A stretch of 64,000 nt of DNA from positions 58,153,546 through 58,217,545 of the forward strand of contig CM071600.1 in assembly GCA_036435485.1 (NCBI GenBank), read 5' to 3'. The translations under genes and the position numbers were made by a program. How positions within the stretch are numbered: the first letter of the stretch is position 1; the number at the start of each line of letters is the position of its first letter. The notes under the pieces are model-generated. The model was not told the origin of the DNA, did no database searches, and was given only the letters and a program-made list of their open reading frames with translations. Below, in pieces: positions 22,669 to 32,931 of the stretch. This DNA is from Saposhnikovia divaricata. Lineage: Eukaryota > Streptophyta > Magnoliopsida > Apiales > Apiaceae.

Positions 22669-25600
22669 ATGGCGCCTATTGTTAAGATGATGTCCTCCAC
22701 TGGGTTTACCTATGAGAAGAACAATTTCGCGGCCTTTGTTGACACAGTGAATGCTCCAGAAGCTTACCACACTTTGATGAGTTTCGTGAAGAAATGCAAA
22801 CTGTCATATGATATGACTGCCACCACTCCTTTAATCCACGAGGTAATTGAAGAAATGTGGACATCTGCTGAGTACAATGGCACAGACGGTACAATTGCTT
22901 TTTCTTTAAAGGGTAAAAACTATGTGGTTAATTCTGATGTAATAACTGCTTGTTTAAAATTGCCTGAGAATAACTGTCTGAAAGTACCCACTGATGCTGA
23001 AATTGTTGCCATGCTTAATTCTATTAATTATGCCCTTAGTACTGAAAACTTAGGGAAAATTGTTAGGAAAGGAATGGTTAAAGAATGGAGCTATTTCTGT
23101 GATGCCTTCATTAAAACTTTTTCAGGAAAAATTAGTAATTTTGATGCTGTTACCCAGTCCATGCTAACTATGATGTGTATGCTCTTAAATGATAAATTCT
23201 ATAATTTTGGCACATTAGTTATGTATGAGATAGCTGCAAAGTTGGGTAAAAAGGAAACTAGGAGCAAGAATATCTACTTTGCTAGATTTTTAATGCTCTT
23301 AGCACTGCATGTATCTGAGAATAAGCTGTCCATTGCTAACCCGGATAGCAAGTTCCAATGTTTTGTTCAGGAGAAGAGAGTCTTAAGTGACCTGATTCGA
23401 ATGAATCTCAATGCAGGAGTACAATTGGTATATCTACCAATTGTTCAGGTAACTATCTCTAACTCTGAAACCCCTATCTCCAACCCCCAAATTTCTTTGC
23501 CTTCTAGTGTCACAATGGAGTCTGTAGTTGTGACCAAACAGGCACCTACCAAAGTGGCCAAATCCAGAGTTCCAAAATCACAGTCTAAAAAGCAAACCTC
23601 AAGTGTCTCTCAAAAGACACCTGTTGTAAATCCTACCAAAACTCTTGAGGGGAGTGTGAAGGTGGTAGTGAGTGGTGAGGGACAGGGTGAACATCAAAGA
23701 AGCCCTAAGGATAAGGAAGGAGAGATGAGTGCAACCACCATTTCAGTCTCTCAAAAGACTGCTAATGTAACTTCAAGCCAAATTCCAGTTACACTCTCTC
23801 AACAGAGTGTGACTACTGAATCAAGTTCCCCACAAGGAACACTGCACAAGAGGGTTAGAGACACATATAGCCCAATCTCAAAAACCTATGGAAGAAGAGT
23901 GAAATCTAAAACCACAGGGGAATCACAGGGTGCACACACAGTACAGGAAACTGTACCTTCTCAAACTCAGTTTGATGTGGCTTCAATAAATGTGGAGTCA
24001 CAGCCCCTTGATCTTAATCTTCAAATCGACACACATTACAATCCACCATCACCAACTCCATCTCTGGATGTGGATATGATATCCACATCAATTCCTGATT
24101 CTCCATCTTTAAGATTCTTGGAGAAGCCCCACTCTGTAATTGGTGGTCATCATCTCTTAGATGACTTGTTGGACCATCAATCTTCCCTTCCAGAATTCTC
24201 AACACAGACTGTGGCCTCAAACTTAAAATCAATCTCCACAGATTCGGTGTTGGTTTTCTCTTCAACGGATAAAATTATTCCTTCCTCAATGGATATCCCT
24301 CATCCGTTGACAAGTGTTTCTCCATCAACGGATGCGCCTCTATCTAGCCATCCGTTGACAGCTATAACTACTCCATCAACGGATATTCCTTATCCGTTGA
24401 TAACTCACTCTACCACTGCTATATCTGACATTCCTGTGTCAAGTGTGGAGGAGTTCTCAGTAGTTGAAACACTTTTAGGATTGAGGGAAAGGAGTGAGAG
24501 GCTGCCTTGTGAGCAGGCAAAAGGAGAGGTAAATAATGAGCGGCTGACCATTTCTTCCGGTCAGGCAAAAGGAGAGTTTGAGAGTTCCACCTTAGTAGGT
24601 GAAGGTTAGGGTGTGAGAGGTGTGAGCCAAGGGGAGCCCTTGATGCAAGAAAAGAGAGATGAGGGGAGAGAAGGGACTATAGGAGAAACAAGGATGGAAG
24701 AAGCAGCCATTGCTAGTGAGTCAATGGAGGTCGAGGATGCAGCCAAGGAAATGGAATATCAAAGGGAATATCAGTCCATGATTGACTCCATTTCTTTGGA
24801 TGCTGAAACCTTTACTCACCCTGTTCCTACCTATCAAATTCTGGCACAACAGGGCAATGTGGAAGCAGAGGAGGCAATGCACCTAGTGCACACCTCACAG
24901 TCTCTACTTAGAGCTAAAGAATCTATAACAGCTCTGCCAACCACTGCTGAGAGTGAAGAATTTGACAATTCTGAAGATGAAGACAGCCAGAGCTCTGAAG
25001 ATGAAGGTGGTAGCAGTATTCACGATTTTACATTTGCTCACAACTACACCTATCATCAACTTGATAAGGAAATCATAAGGCAATATAAATCTGCCCTGGC
25101 TGAGCACCCCGAAGCAGATCCACAGAGAAAGGTTGTTCTTCAACAGGCAATTGACTCTCTAAAGTTACAAAAGATGCAAATGGTGATTCAGAGATCCAAC
25201 TTAGAGGAGGCCAAACAAGAAATCAAGGATGTGAAGATCTCTGTGGATTCCAAGCTAGAGCAACTAGCTCCTACAGCCACTCAGAGGGTGTTGCAACAAA
25301 GGTTCATCAAAGAAGACAACCTGGCTAAGTCTGTGCAACTACTCAACTCAAGAGTGGAAAAGATGGAATCCCAGATGGAGCAATTTCTTCAACATCAGAA
25401 ACTGCAAACCCAACTGCTAGAGAAGTTAGTTGCAGCCCCAACTTCTAGTCAAACCCTTGATGCTAACAAAAAGGGGGAGAAAGTGGAAGAGGCTGTGGCA
25501 ACTACAAGTCAAATCTTAATTTCTGAAAGCAGGGAAGCAGCAAGTGAGGGGGAGTAGCAGCCTACCATAGTGGTCAATCCACAAGAATTCATTGTCACAG

Positions 25601-27192
25601 CTTCCCCCAGCAAATCCAAACCTGAACAAGTAGCTCTTTCTGAAGAGTTTGATTTCTCAAACTTGACAGAAGAGGAAAAGCTAGCCAAAATTGAAGCTCT
25701 ACAAAAGATGAAAGAGGAAAACTATGAAAGGATAATGAGGACAGAAAGATTGATGAATCAATCTATTGCATCAACTCTGTTCTCTAGCCAAACCTCAGCT
25801 CCAACAATAACTACAACAATTCTGAAGGTGCTCACTCCAGCAATTGTGGCTCCTACATTCTATGATGCTGAGCCTTCTCATGTTAAGGAATTTGAACCCT
25901 ACATCAAAACAAGACCCTTCTCACCACCAAAAGCAAATGGGAAGAACAAGTTACAATTGGACTTTCCATTTCCCAAGGATGATGAAGAGAAGCTGATGGG
26001 TAAGGCAATCAAGGAATTCAAGGAGAAGACTAACAGTTGTGTAAGAGAATGGATGGCTGTAATCATAAGGAATGGAAAAGTTCTAAACATATCCAACAGC
26101 CATCCTAGATTTGTTGAAGCCAAGAGAGAAGAGACTTCAAGGATGCTAAGAGAATCTCAACCAAGCACTGAATATCAGTATGAAAACTCAGATGAGAAGC
26201 AAGCAAGGCTGGCTCAATAGTTATTGGATGAGGTAGAGGATGAATTGAGGGAACCTGAGGAAGTCCCCAAATTCAAAAAGAAAGGGAAATCAGTCCCCAA
26301 ATCCAAGAGAATAAAATCAAAGGCAAGGAGGCCTGTCTCTCCAGAAATTGAAAACAAGGAGACAGTTGGTTCATCACAACCTATTGATGTAAAAGTATTC
26401 AACCCAGATGTGAATTTCCATGGTGAGCCTATAGTACCTAAAGAGGAACCAATGAATCTTGACTCCATTGAGGTTCCTTCATTCTTGCTGAAGCCTCAAC
26501 AGAAGCCTATACAGAAGAAAAGGAAACCAAGGAAGCAACCTTCAAAGGAACCAATTCAAGTTGCTAGGGTACCTGCTATTGTCAGGCAGCCAATCTTGGA
26601 AAACAAGGATGATTTTATCTATCAGGTAGATATTGAAGAATACTCTGGCATGAATCTTTATCTGGATGAATTGTCAGAAGTAAGAGGAATTGACAAATAT
26701 AGACATTTGCCTGAAAGATTGGTCTTTGTATACAAGGGAGGAATGGAAAGGACATGGCCACTACAAAGGGTTCTTGGAGAAAATTATCATACCTTAACCA
26801 AAGTGTTCTCTGCAATCAAGAGATACACAGGGTTCTCCAAGATAGCAAAAGGGGAGATACTGGGCAGAATAGAACAAATAAGGAGGGAATGGAACTCACC
26901 ATCAAGTCTACCAAGGAAAATGAAGATCCCATACAATGGACAGAAAATCCACCTTCAACCCTTCTGGATGATAGAGTTCAGGGATGAAGATGGTAACAGG
27001 AGATTCTTCAGGTTAGAAGACCAACTACCAAAGGCTAGTTCTCAATACCTGAGATGGTTATAACAAAAGATAAATCCAAAGGTAGATGAAGAAGATGCCT
27101 TCTATAGGCAACTCCAAATACAGATTGAGTCCAACTCTGCCAAAGAAGGAAAATCAAGGGTGATGCCAACAAGAGGAAAGAAACAGTCTTAA
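22669..27192 (+). pseudogene. Sirevirus extra ORF (env position), four in-frame stops
   Basis: A single frame of 1508 codons from the ATG at 22669 (MAPIVKMMSSTGFTYEKNNF) to TAA at 27190-27192, interrupted only by TAG at 24607, 25555 and 26218 and TAA at 27061. The N-terminal ~250 residues are a folded-looking domain (LNDKFYNFGTLVMYEIAAKL). Then comes a Ser/Thr/Pro-rich low-complexity stretch containing STD and HPLT repeats encoded by the 9-bp motif. An acidic and coiled-coil region follows (about 25050-25430), then Lys-rich tracts, then a compact C-terminal domain (about 26590-27060, YSGMNLYLDELSEVRGIDKY). No signal peptide or convincing membrane segment, so env is only a positional label. 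Function unknown. Confidence 0.82.
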
Positions 27193-27365
27193 TCTGCTCA
27201 GTCTAGAGGAGCATTTCTCTGTAAATTTCTCAAAACTTTCAGTTTTTAATTTTTGTAGCTTAATACAATTTATGCGTTGTTCTTTATATATCTTTAGGAA
27301 TGTTTTGTTATCATCAAGGTCCTGAATTTATGCTTTATTGCCATTAAGTATAAATTGGGGAAGAT
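27193..27365 (+). other. Copia 3' leader and polypurine tract
   Basis: A short non-coding stretch ending in TTGGGGAAGAT immediately before the TGTTAGG of the LTR. The purine run is the expected primer for plus-strand DNA synthesis. Confidence 0.8.
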
Positions 27366-27542
27366 TGTTAGGAATATGTTGTACTTGATGATAACTTCAC
27401 AATCAATCAAATTGTTTAAGGTTTTGTAGCTGTCAACGGATGAGGATTTATAACTCTATCCGTTGACAGGTAGCTCATCAACGGATGTCAACGGATGAGG
27501 TTTTGTAGCATACTGCAAGTATCTCTATGTTATCAGTTGATA
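27366..27542 (+). repeat. Truncated copia LTR (first ~177 bp)
   Basis: Directly follows the polypurine tract, so it is the original 3' LTR. It breaks off after ...TCAGTTGATA and joins left-flank sequence. Unlike the other two LTRs it has an extra 11-bp unit that duplicates one TCAACGGAT site. Confidence 0.9.
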
Positions 27543-27935
27543 CTGCAGTTGTATTCGACCACAGGTTTTGGTAGATACGCGTGAGCATAAGCAGTATCCT
27601 GTTAATACGACTATAGCCAAATGGTACTCCTTCCGTCCATTTTGATTCTTAACACTTTTTTTGTCACTTTCTAGCACACATTTTAATGTGTATTTTAAGG
27701 ATAGTTCCATAACTTTTTTTTTTAAAAAATCTTTTTTTGTATAATTTTTAATGTTTAAATTTTTATACAAAAAATAAAATTTTAAAAATAAGTTATGGAA
27801 CTATCTTTAAAATACACCTTAAAATATGTGCCAGAAAATGAAAAAAAAGTGTTAAGAATCAAAATGGACGGAGGGAGTATCCTTTAAATACGCTAGTGAC
27901 ATGAAAAAGAACCAAAAAAAAAAAGAATAAATGCC
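27543..27935 (+). repeat. Second copy of the copia left flank
   Basis: Matches 14943-15335 almost base for base, including the complete Stowaway MITE and the final ATGCC target site, then enters a complete LTR. It is host-side sequence placed between two LTRs, so it is not part of the normal retrotransposon. Confidence 0.92.
27627..27877. mobile_element. Stowaway-type MITE, duplicated copy
   Basis: The same element as 15026-15277, one A shorter in an A/T run. It was carried along by the flank duplication, not inserted separately. Confidence 0.88.
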
Positions 27936-28945
27936 TGTTAGGAATATGTTGTACTTGATGAACTTCACAATCAATCAAATTGTTTAAGGTTTTGTAGCTG
28001 TCAACGGATGAGGATTTATAACTCTATCCGTTGACAGATAGCTCATCAACGGATGAGGTTTTGTAGCATACTGCAAGTATCTCTATGTTATCAGTTGATA
28101 GTGTTTTTATCCATAGTCATGTTGACTATCAACGGATAGGCAGAATAGGGTAGCCAATTGTAAATAAGCTATGCTATGTAATTCTGTCTAAGTGAAAGTG
28201 TATCAACGGATGAAGACAAGACTCTATCAACGGATACAACTCAAATCCACTCTATCAACGGATACAGCTCAAGTCTCAATATCAACGGATACCGCTCAAT
28301 ACATCATCAACGGATGTCAGTGTACAATATCAACGGATAATCATTGACACTGTCTTCTATGATTAGCTGGGGATTAGCAGTTGATAAGGACATGTTTGAC
28401 TGACAGATCACATGGGTTGATAGTAGATACAAAAAGCAGTATGGCAGCCATACTTTGGAAACACAGAAGAAAGAAGCATTCCATTTACACTATGAATACA
28501 AGAAAGGTGCAGGAGGCATGTCTGAACACAAGGACAACCTTTCGGCTACATGTGTATTTGGAGTGTAGTAGCAAGTCAACTAGAATTAGATTAGTATTAT
28601 CTTATTCCAGTAGTACTTGTAAAACTTGGGATATATAACCAAGTGTAGCAACTCTTTGTAGGTTAAGAAAACAGACATATTTGCTTAGGGTTTCTTGAAT
28701 ATCCTTAGAAGCAAAGAGTTGTAAAACGGCAGCTGTGTACATTTTGTATCACAGAGTTTTCTTCAAATAAAAGCTTCAGGTGGTGCATATTAACCACCTG
28801 ATTTTATATGTGTTTGTGTTTAAATCTTACATTGCAATTATCTCTGCATAAATTTCTGGAGTTCTTATCAGAAATTTATAAATATCAAGAATTGTATTCA
28901 ACCCCCCCTTCTACAATTATACAAGTGTGTAATCTAGGAATAACA
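27936..28945 (+). repeat. Complete right copia LTR
   Basis: 1010 bp, TG...CA, preceded and followed by ATGCC. Compared with the 5' LTR it lacks ATA near position 26, has a shorter C run and a few substitutions. It keeps all ten TCAACGGAT sites. Confidence 0.92.
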
Positions 28946-28950
28946 ATGCC

Positions 28951-29835
28951 AACACAAATGCTATATATGCCAAGATGTAATAGGTATTGCTCATATACAC
29001 CTACCCAAGTATTGAATGGTTACGTCGTGGACATGGTAATATGCTCAAGTGGATACGACATGTTCTTAGGCATATGTAAGTGATACGCCTATGTCTAAAC
29101 CGTCGGGCTGTGATACGCCTGCGGTGTATTAACAGTTGGTTCACTTGGCAGCACGTTTTACGCCTAGTATCAAACGTATCGACTTGATGCGCCTATGTCT
29201 ATAAAGTATCAACTGGATACGTATAAGGGAAAATGGTGTTCGCCGGATAATCTTCTATTTCAGGGGGATACTTGTGGTTCACAGCCTTACTGATGTTAAA
29301 CCTACACGGCTAATATGCATCAAGTCCATATGGCGATGGGCAACTAGTATCCCATGGATGCGCCATGGTTGCTTGGACAAAGATTGAGCTGATACACCTC
29401 ATGAAGGCATCAACAGAGAACGTAAAAGGTTTCTCTGTGGTTAACTGATAGAAGGTTGGGCGGGTTTATATCTCTTTGTCTATTAATTATATACGTCCTA
29501 TACATTGATGTATCCAGTAGGTAAAAAAGTCAGAGGGATTTTCGATACTGGATATATTGGGCATCCATATAATTTAAAGTAAGTATTTTGGGAAATTTTT
29601 CTTTTGATTATCCCTCATTAATAACCGTTAGATATTCAGTTTAATTACATCATATAATACACAATACAAAAAATTGTTATACACAGAGGTTTAAGGCTCG
29701 ATTCCCGCCAATAGAGGCTTAAGGCTCGATTCCCGCCAATAATATATTAATTTATATTTAATACTAAAAATTATTATATGAAAAATTTAAGATTCGAATT
29801 CTTTTAATGATATATTAAAATTAATATTTATAATA
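28951..29835. other. Right flank of copia: GATACGCC-rich unknown repeat, duplicated 28-mer
   Basis: No gene. 28951-29480 holds many loose GATACG/CGTATC/ACGCCTATG units, as does the left flank, suggesting one older element split by copia. At 29685-29740 a 28-bp unit occurs twice in tandem (core AGGCTCGATTCCCGCCAAT). Confidence 0.5.
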
Positions 29836-29991
29836 GAGAATTTGCCAAAAATACTTTTCTTAGAGTATCTTTTTGCAAATTTACCATCTTAACGTATTAA
29901 TTGCAATTTTACCGTTTTTTTAAATTAAAAAGGATTAGTTTGCATTTATACGGACTAACCACCCACTTCGTTTTACTCCTTCATCCTTAAC

Positions 29992-29995
<4 letters not shown>

Positions 29996-30049
<54 letters not shown>
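29996..30049. repeat. (CT)n microsatellite
   Basis: An uninterrupted dinucleotide tract of about 27 units, about 240 bp upstream of the DUF1985 start codon. CT-rich tracts are common in plant 5' leaders. Confidence 0.97.
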
Positions 30050-30052
<3 letters not shown>

Positions 30053-30286
30053 CTCTATCCGTTTCGAGTGTAGAAAATATCTTCATATTTTCAACTCTCT
30101 CTTTTCAGCTTACGATCTATTCAGGTAAATTCTAAGTTTTTGATTTCGAATTTATGATTAAGCTTTGTATATGAACATATATTCATCTGTATTTACAAAC
30201 ACGCTTTTCCTCTTGCATGCAATTTATATCATGTTTTGATTGTCGTGTATGTGTTGTTAATTGAAGTGTTTTTGTTTAGAATCGAC

Positions 30287-31821
30287 ATGGTTCATACATG
30301 ATTATCTTCTGCTTCTGTTTCGGAGTCTTCTGTATCTCATGCCAAACGCAAATTGAAGTTTCCACCCAAAAAATTGAAGGGCGGAGTATCCCCCAAGAAG
30401 TTGAAGGGCAGAACATATAAAAAATCACCAGTAAACTATAAGAAGTCAAAATTGATGTTTGGGGCTGATTTATTCCCACATCCTCAGGTACATTTCTTGT
30501 GAATTACCATGTTACTAATGTGTTTATAAATCTATTGTTATATATATATGTATGTGTGTGTGTGTGTGTGCGTGTGTTTGTTTGTGTTGTTAGTTTTGTG
30601 TTTTAGTTGCATGTTTGGTTGATTTTAACTTTATAATGTGATTGTAATTTTAAGGGTTTGGTTTGTGGGTTTGGATTTATTTTTTATTATGTTTATAAGA
30701 TTTATTTACAGTTTTTATTGTGAAAATGTTCAAAAATTGTGTAGTCTGTTTATTGTATTTGAGGTTTTTTAGAAATTGAACCATGTTCGTACTATAATTA
30801 CTAGTTTCTGTTGGCGTTTTATTTTCATTTTAGTTGCAATTATGATAGTTAAAGTGTGTTATAGTGTATTGCATTTATGCATTAGGTTTATGATGTAAAA
30901 TTCATTTACATTTTAGTTGTTATCGGCCATTTTTTTAAAAATGGATTCATATATATTTGGTTTGATTAGAATAATAATATTCTCTGTCATTTTTCATTTG
31001 TATAGGAAATGAAGTATGATATTCCTAGTGATAATCATAAGTCTACGAAAATTAGCACCCTTAACAAGTACGAGCCAATTACAGTCATAATGGCGTTGTT
31101 GTTTGCTGAACAACTTTCGGATTTCTCTAAGAGTTGATTTGGGCATTTTATGAAAATGCCACATTTTAAGGTCCAACACCAGCTTATTCACAATCTTCTT
31201 ATTAGGAAACTAAAGCAACCTAATCCGAATGAGCTGTGGATTGGTGTTGGTGGAATGAAAATGAAATTTGGTATAGAGGAATTCACTATCGTCACTGGAC
31301 TTCTCTGTGTTGGGAAAATTGATAAAATGAGTTATTCGAAGTCTGATAATAGTTTTGTCAATACCTACTATGAAGGTAGCAGTTCTGTGTCCAAAGCTTC
31401 TATTAAGGAATTGTTTTTCTCTAAAGAGTGGAATACTGATAGTGATGTAGTAAAGATGGCAAAATTATATTTCTTGCATCATTTTCTTCTTACGTCAAAC
31501 ATGGATTATCCAATTCCCAAAGGTGATATTGATCTGTTAAATGGTGAGGACTTCGATAAATATCCGTGGGGGAAAGAAGTTTTTAAATTAACTATTGAAT
31601 CATTAAGAAGTAATGCAAACACTACTTCTAAGGATAATTATTATAGACTAACCGGGTTTCCTTATGCCCTTCAAGTCTGGTTTTATGAGTGTTGTCCATA
31701 TTTGAATGGAAAGTACTGTGACCGTAATATTGTGTCTATTCCACGTCTTTTGAACTAGACAAGTGAATACCATGCTAAGTTTGGAGAAGTTTATACACTT
31801 TTTCCATTGGATGCAAAAGAG
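30287..31821 (+). pseudogene. DUF1985-domain transposon gene, N-terminal part, broken
   Basis: Exon 1 is 30287-30487 and exon 2 is 31006-31821, both ending at GT donors and joined in phase 0. Exon 1 codes a Lys-rich tail (HAKRKLKFPPKKLKG). Exon 2 reads as a DUF1985 domain: FGHFMKMPHFKVQHQLIHNL, WIGVGGMKMKFGIEEFTIVT, then YRLTGFPYALQVWFYECCP. In-frame stops: TGA at 30299 (codon 5), TGA at 31135 and TAG at 31756. The first fits a CGA to TGA change at a CpG. Downstream exons, where a Ulp1-type peptidase would be expected, are not found; unrelated retroelement sequence begins by about 31930. Confidence 0.75.
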
Positions 31822-31929
31822 GTATGATTTTGGACTTTTCCCTCTCTTTTTTTCTTGGTTTAATGTTATGTTGCAAGTCTGATTAATTTTTGTTTTTATT
31901 TGCATTTGTAGTTGCAAGTCTAATTGAAC

Positions 31930-32931
31930 CCTCGTAAAACATGTTACTTAGTGGTGAATCTGGGTAAATAAATACTAGAGGTCATAAGGAAGGTGTGAGA
32001 GAAAACCACATGTTAATCGGATCGTTTTTCAATTTTATAAAAATGTTTGAATCAAGGTTAAACGCGAACGAACCCCTAAAAACCCGTTTGGTTATAACTT
32101 TGGTAAATCATTTAGAAAACGAGCTCTAAAACTCGAGATATAACCTTGGTTCGTAAACGACCTACTTTAGCACTTACATGACTTAGGTATATACCAAGTG
32201 TAAGTGTAACGACGAGCCGGGATAATGAACAAATGTCGGGTCGAAACGAGGTTAATAAGAGTACACGAAAAGGGTGCATAACGAGATACTTCAAAAATCG
32301 TGTTTCGACTTAAGTTAAGTTATACTTAGCTTTTTAAAAAGAAAGTGTTACGTTATTAATCTCCAATATTCTGATTTTTTATAGATCATTGAGCAGACCC
32401 AAAGCACACTACCTCTACCCACACCCGACTAGCGGGCAAGTTTCAAATCCTTTTAAGGCTGTTGTTGTGAATATATATATATATATGTTTTCTGTTATAC
32501 ATATGCCATGTCATGCATGCCTACTTCTAAGTTATATTGTTATACTTGTTCCATGATTATGGTTGGCTTATAGACTAGATGAGATATATCAGTTATAAGC
32601 CGGTTATTGTTAGTCCCTTAGAGAAGGGCATATATATCGTATTCGTTGAATATAGACCGGGAGTCAGTACTTCTTGATATATCGTAACTACTTTCGAGGG
32701 AAAATATTTAAGTAAATATTTTCCATTATTTACGTGACGAATAATATTTTGAATATTCATTCGAGAGTATTTAATTAGCGATCATTACTTCAATTATTTA
32801 TTTAAACGTTATCTATTCAATGAATATTATTTTTCAATATTCATTTAAAGTCGATTCATTTATCGAATATTATTTCGAATATTTTCTTAAAGCTTGGACT
32901 ACTAAATGAATATTATTTGGATATTCATTTA
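31930..32931. other. Unresolved LTR-retroelement-like sequence, left part
   Basis: No ORF. Contains AATATTATTT/GAATATTCATTT-type repeats that continue beyond the 5-kb insertion (from 37945). This and 37945-40062 were therefore one sequence before that insertion. The start could not be fixed. Confidence 0.5.

Larger units (their letters stand above)
15336..28945 (+). mobile_element. SIRE-type Ty1/copia LTR retrotransposon, rearranged at its right end
   Basis: Outer LTRs 15336-16349 and 27936-28945 begin TGTTAGGAAT and end AATAACA. They are flanked by the 5-bp duplication ATGCC (15331-15335 and 28946-28950). The PBS matches initiator Met tRNA. The order is gag, PR-IN-RT-RNaseH (copia order), then a very long extra ORF between pol and the 3' LTR, which is the Sirevirus layout. 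A truncated LTR (27366 to about 27542) and a second copy of the left flank sit before the right LTR. The outer LTRs differ at only a few sites in my reading, so insertion is recent, yet every ORF carries stops or frameshifts. Confidence 0.93.

Noticed and set aside
29685..29740. tRNA gene suggested by GGCTCGATTCCCGCC
   Set aside because: Only the T-arm-like core is present; no acceptor stem, D-arm or anticodon arm around it.
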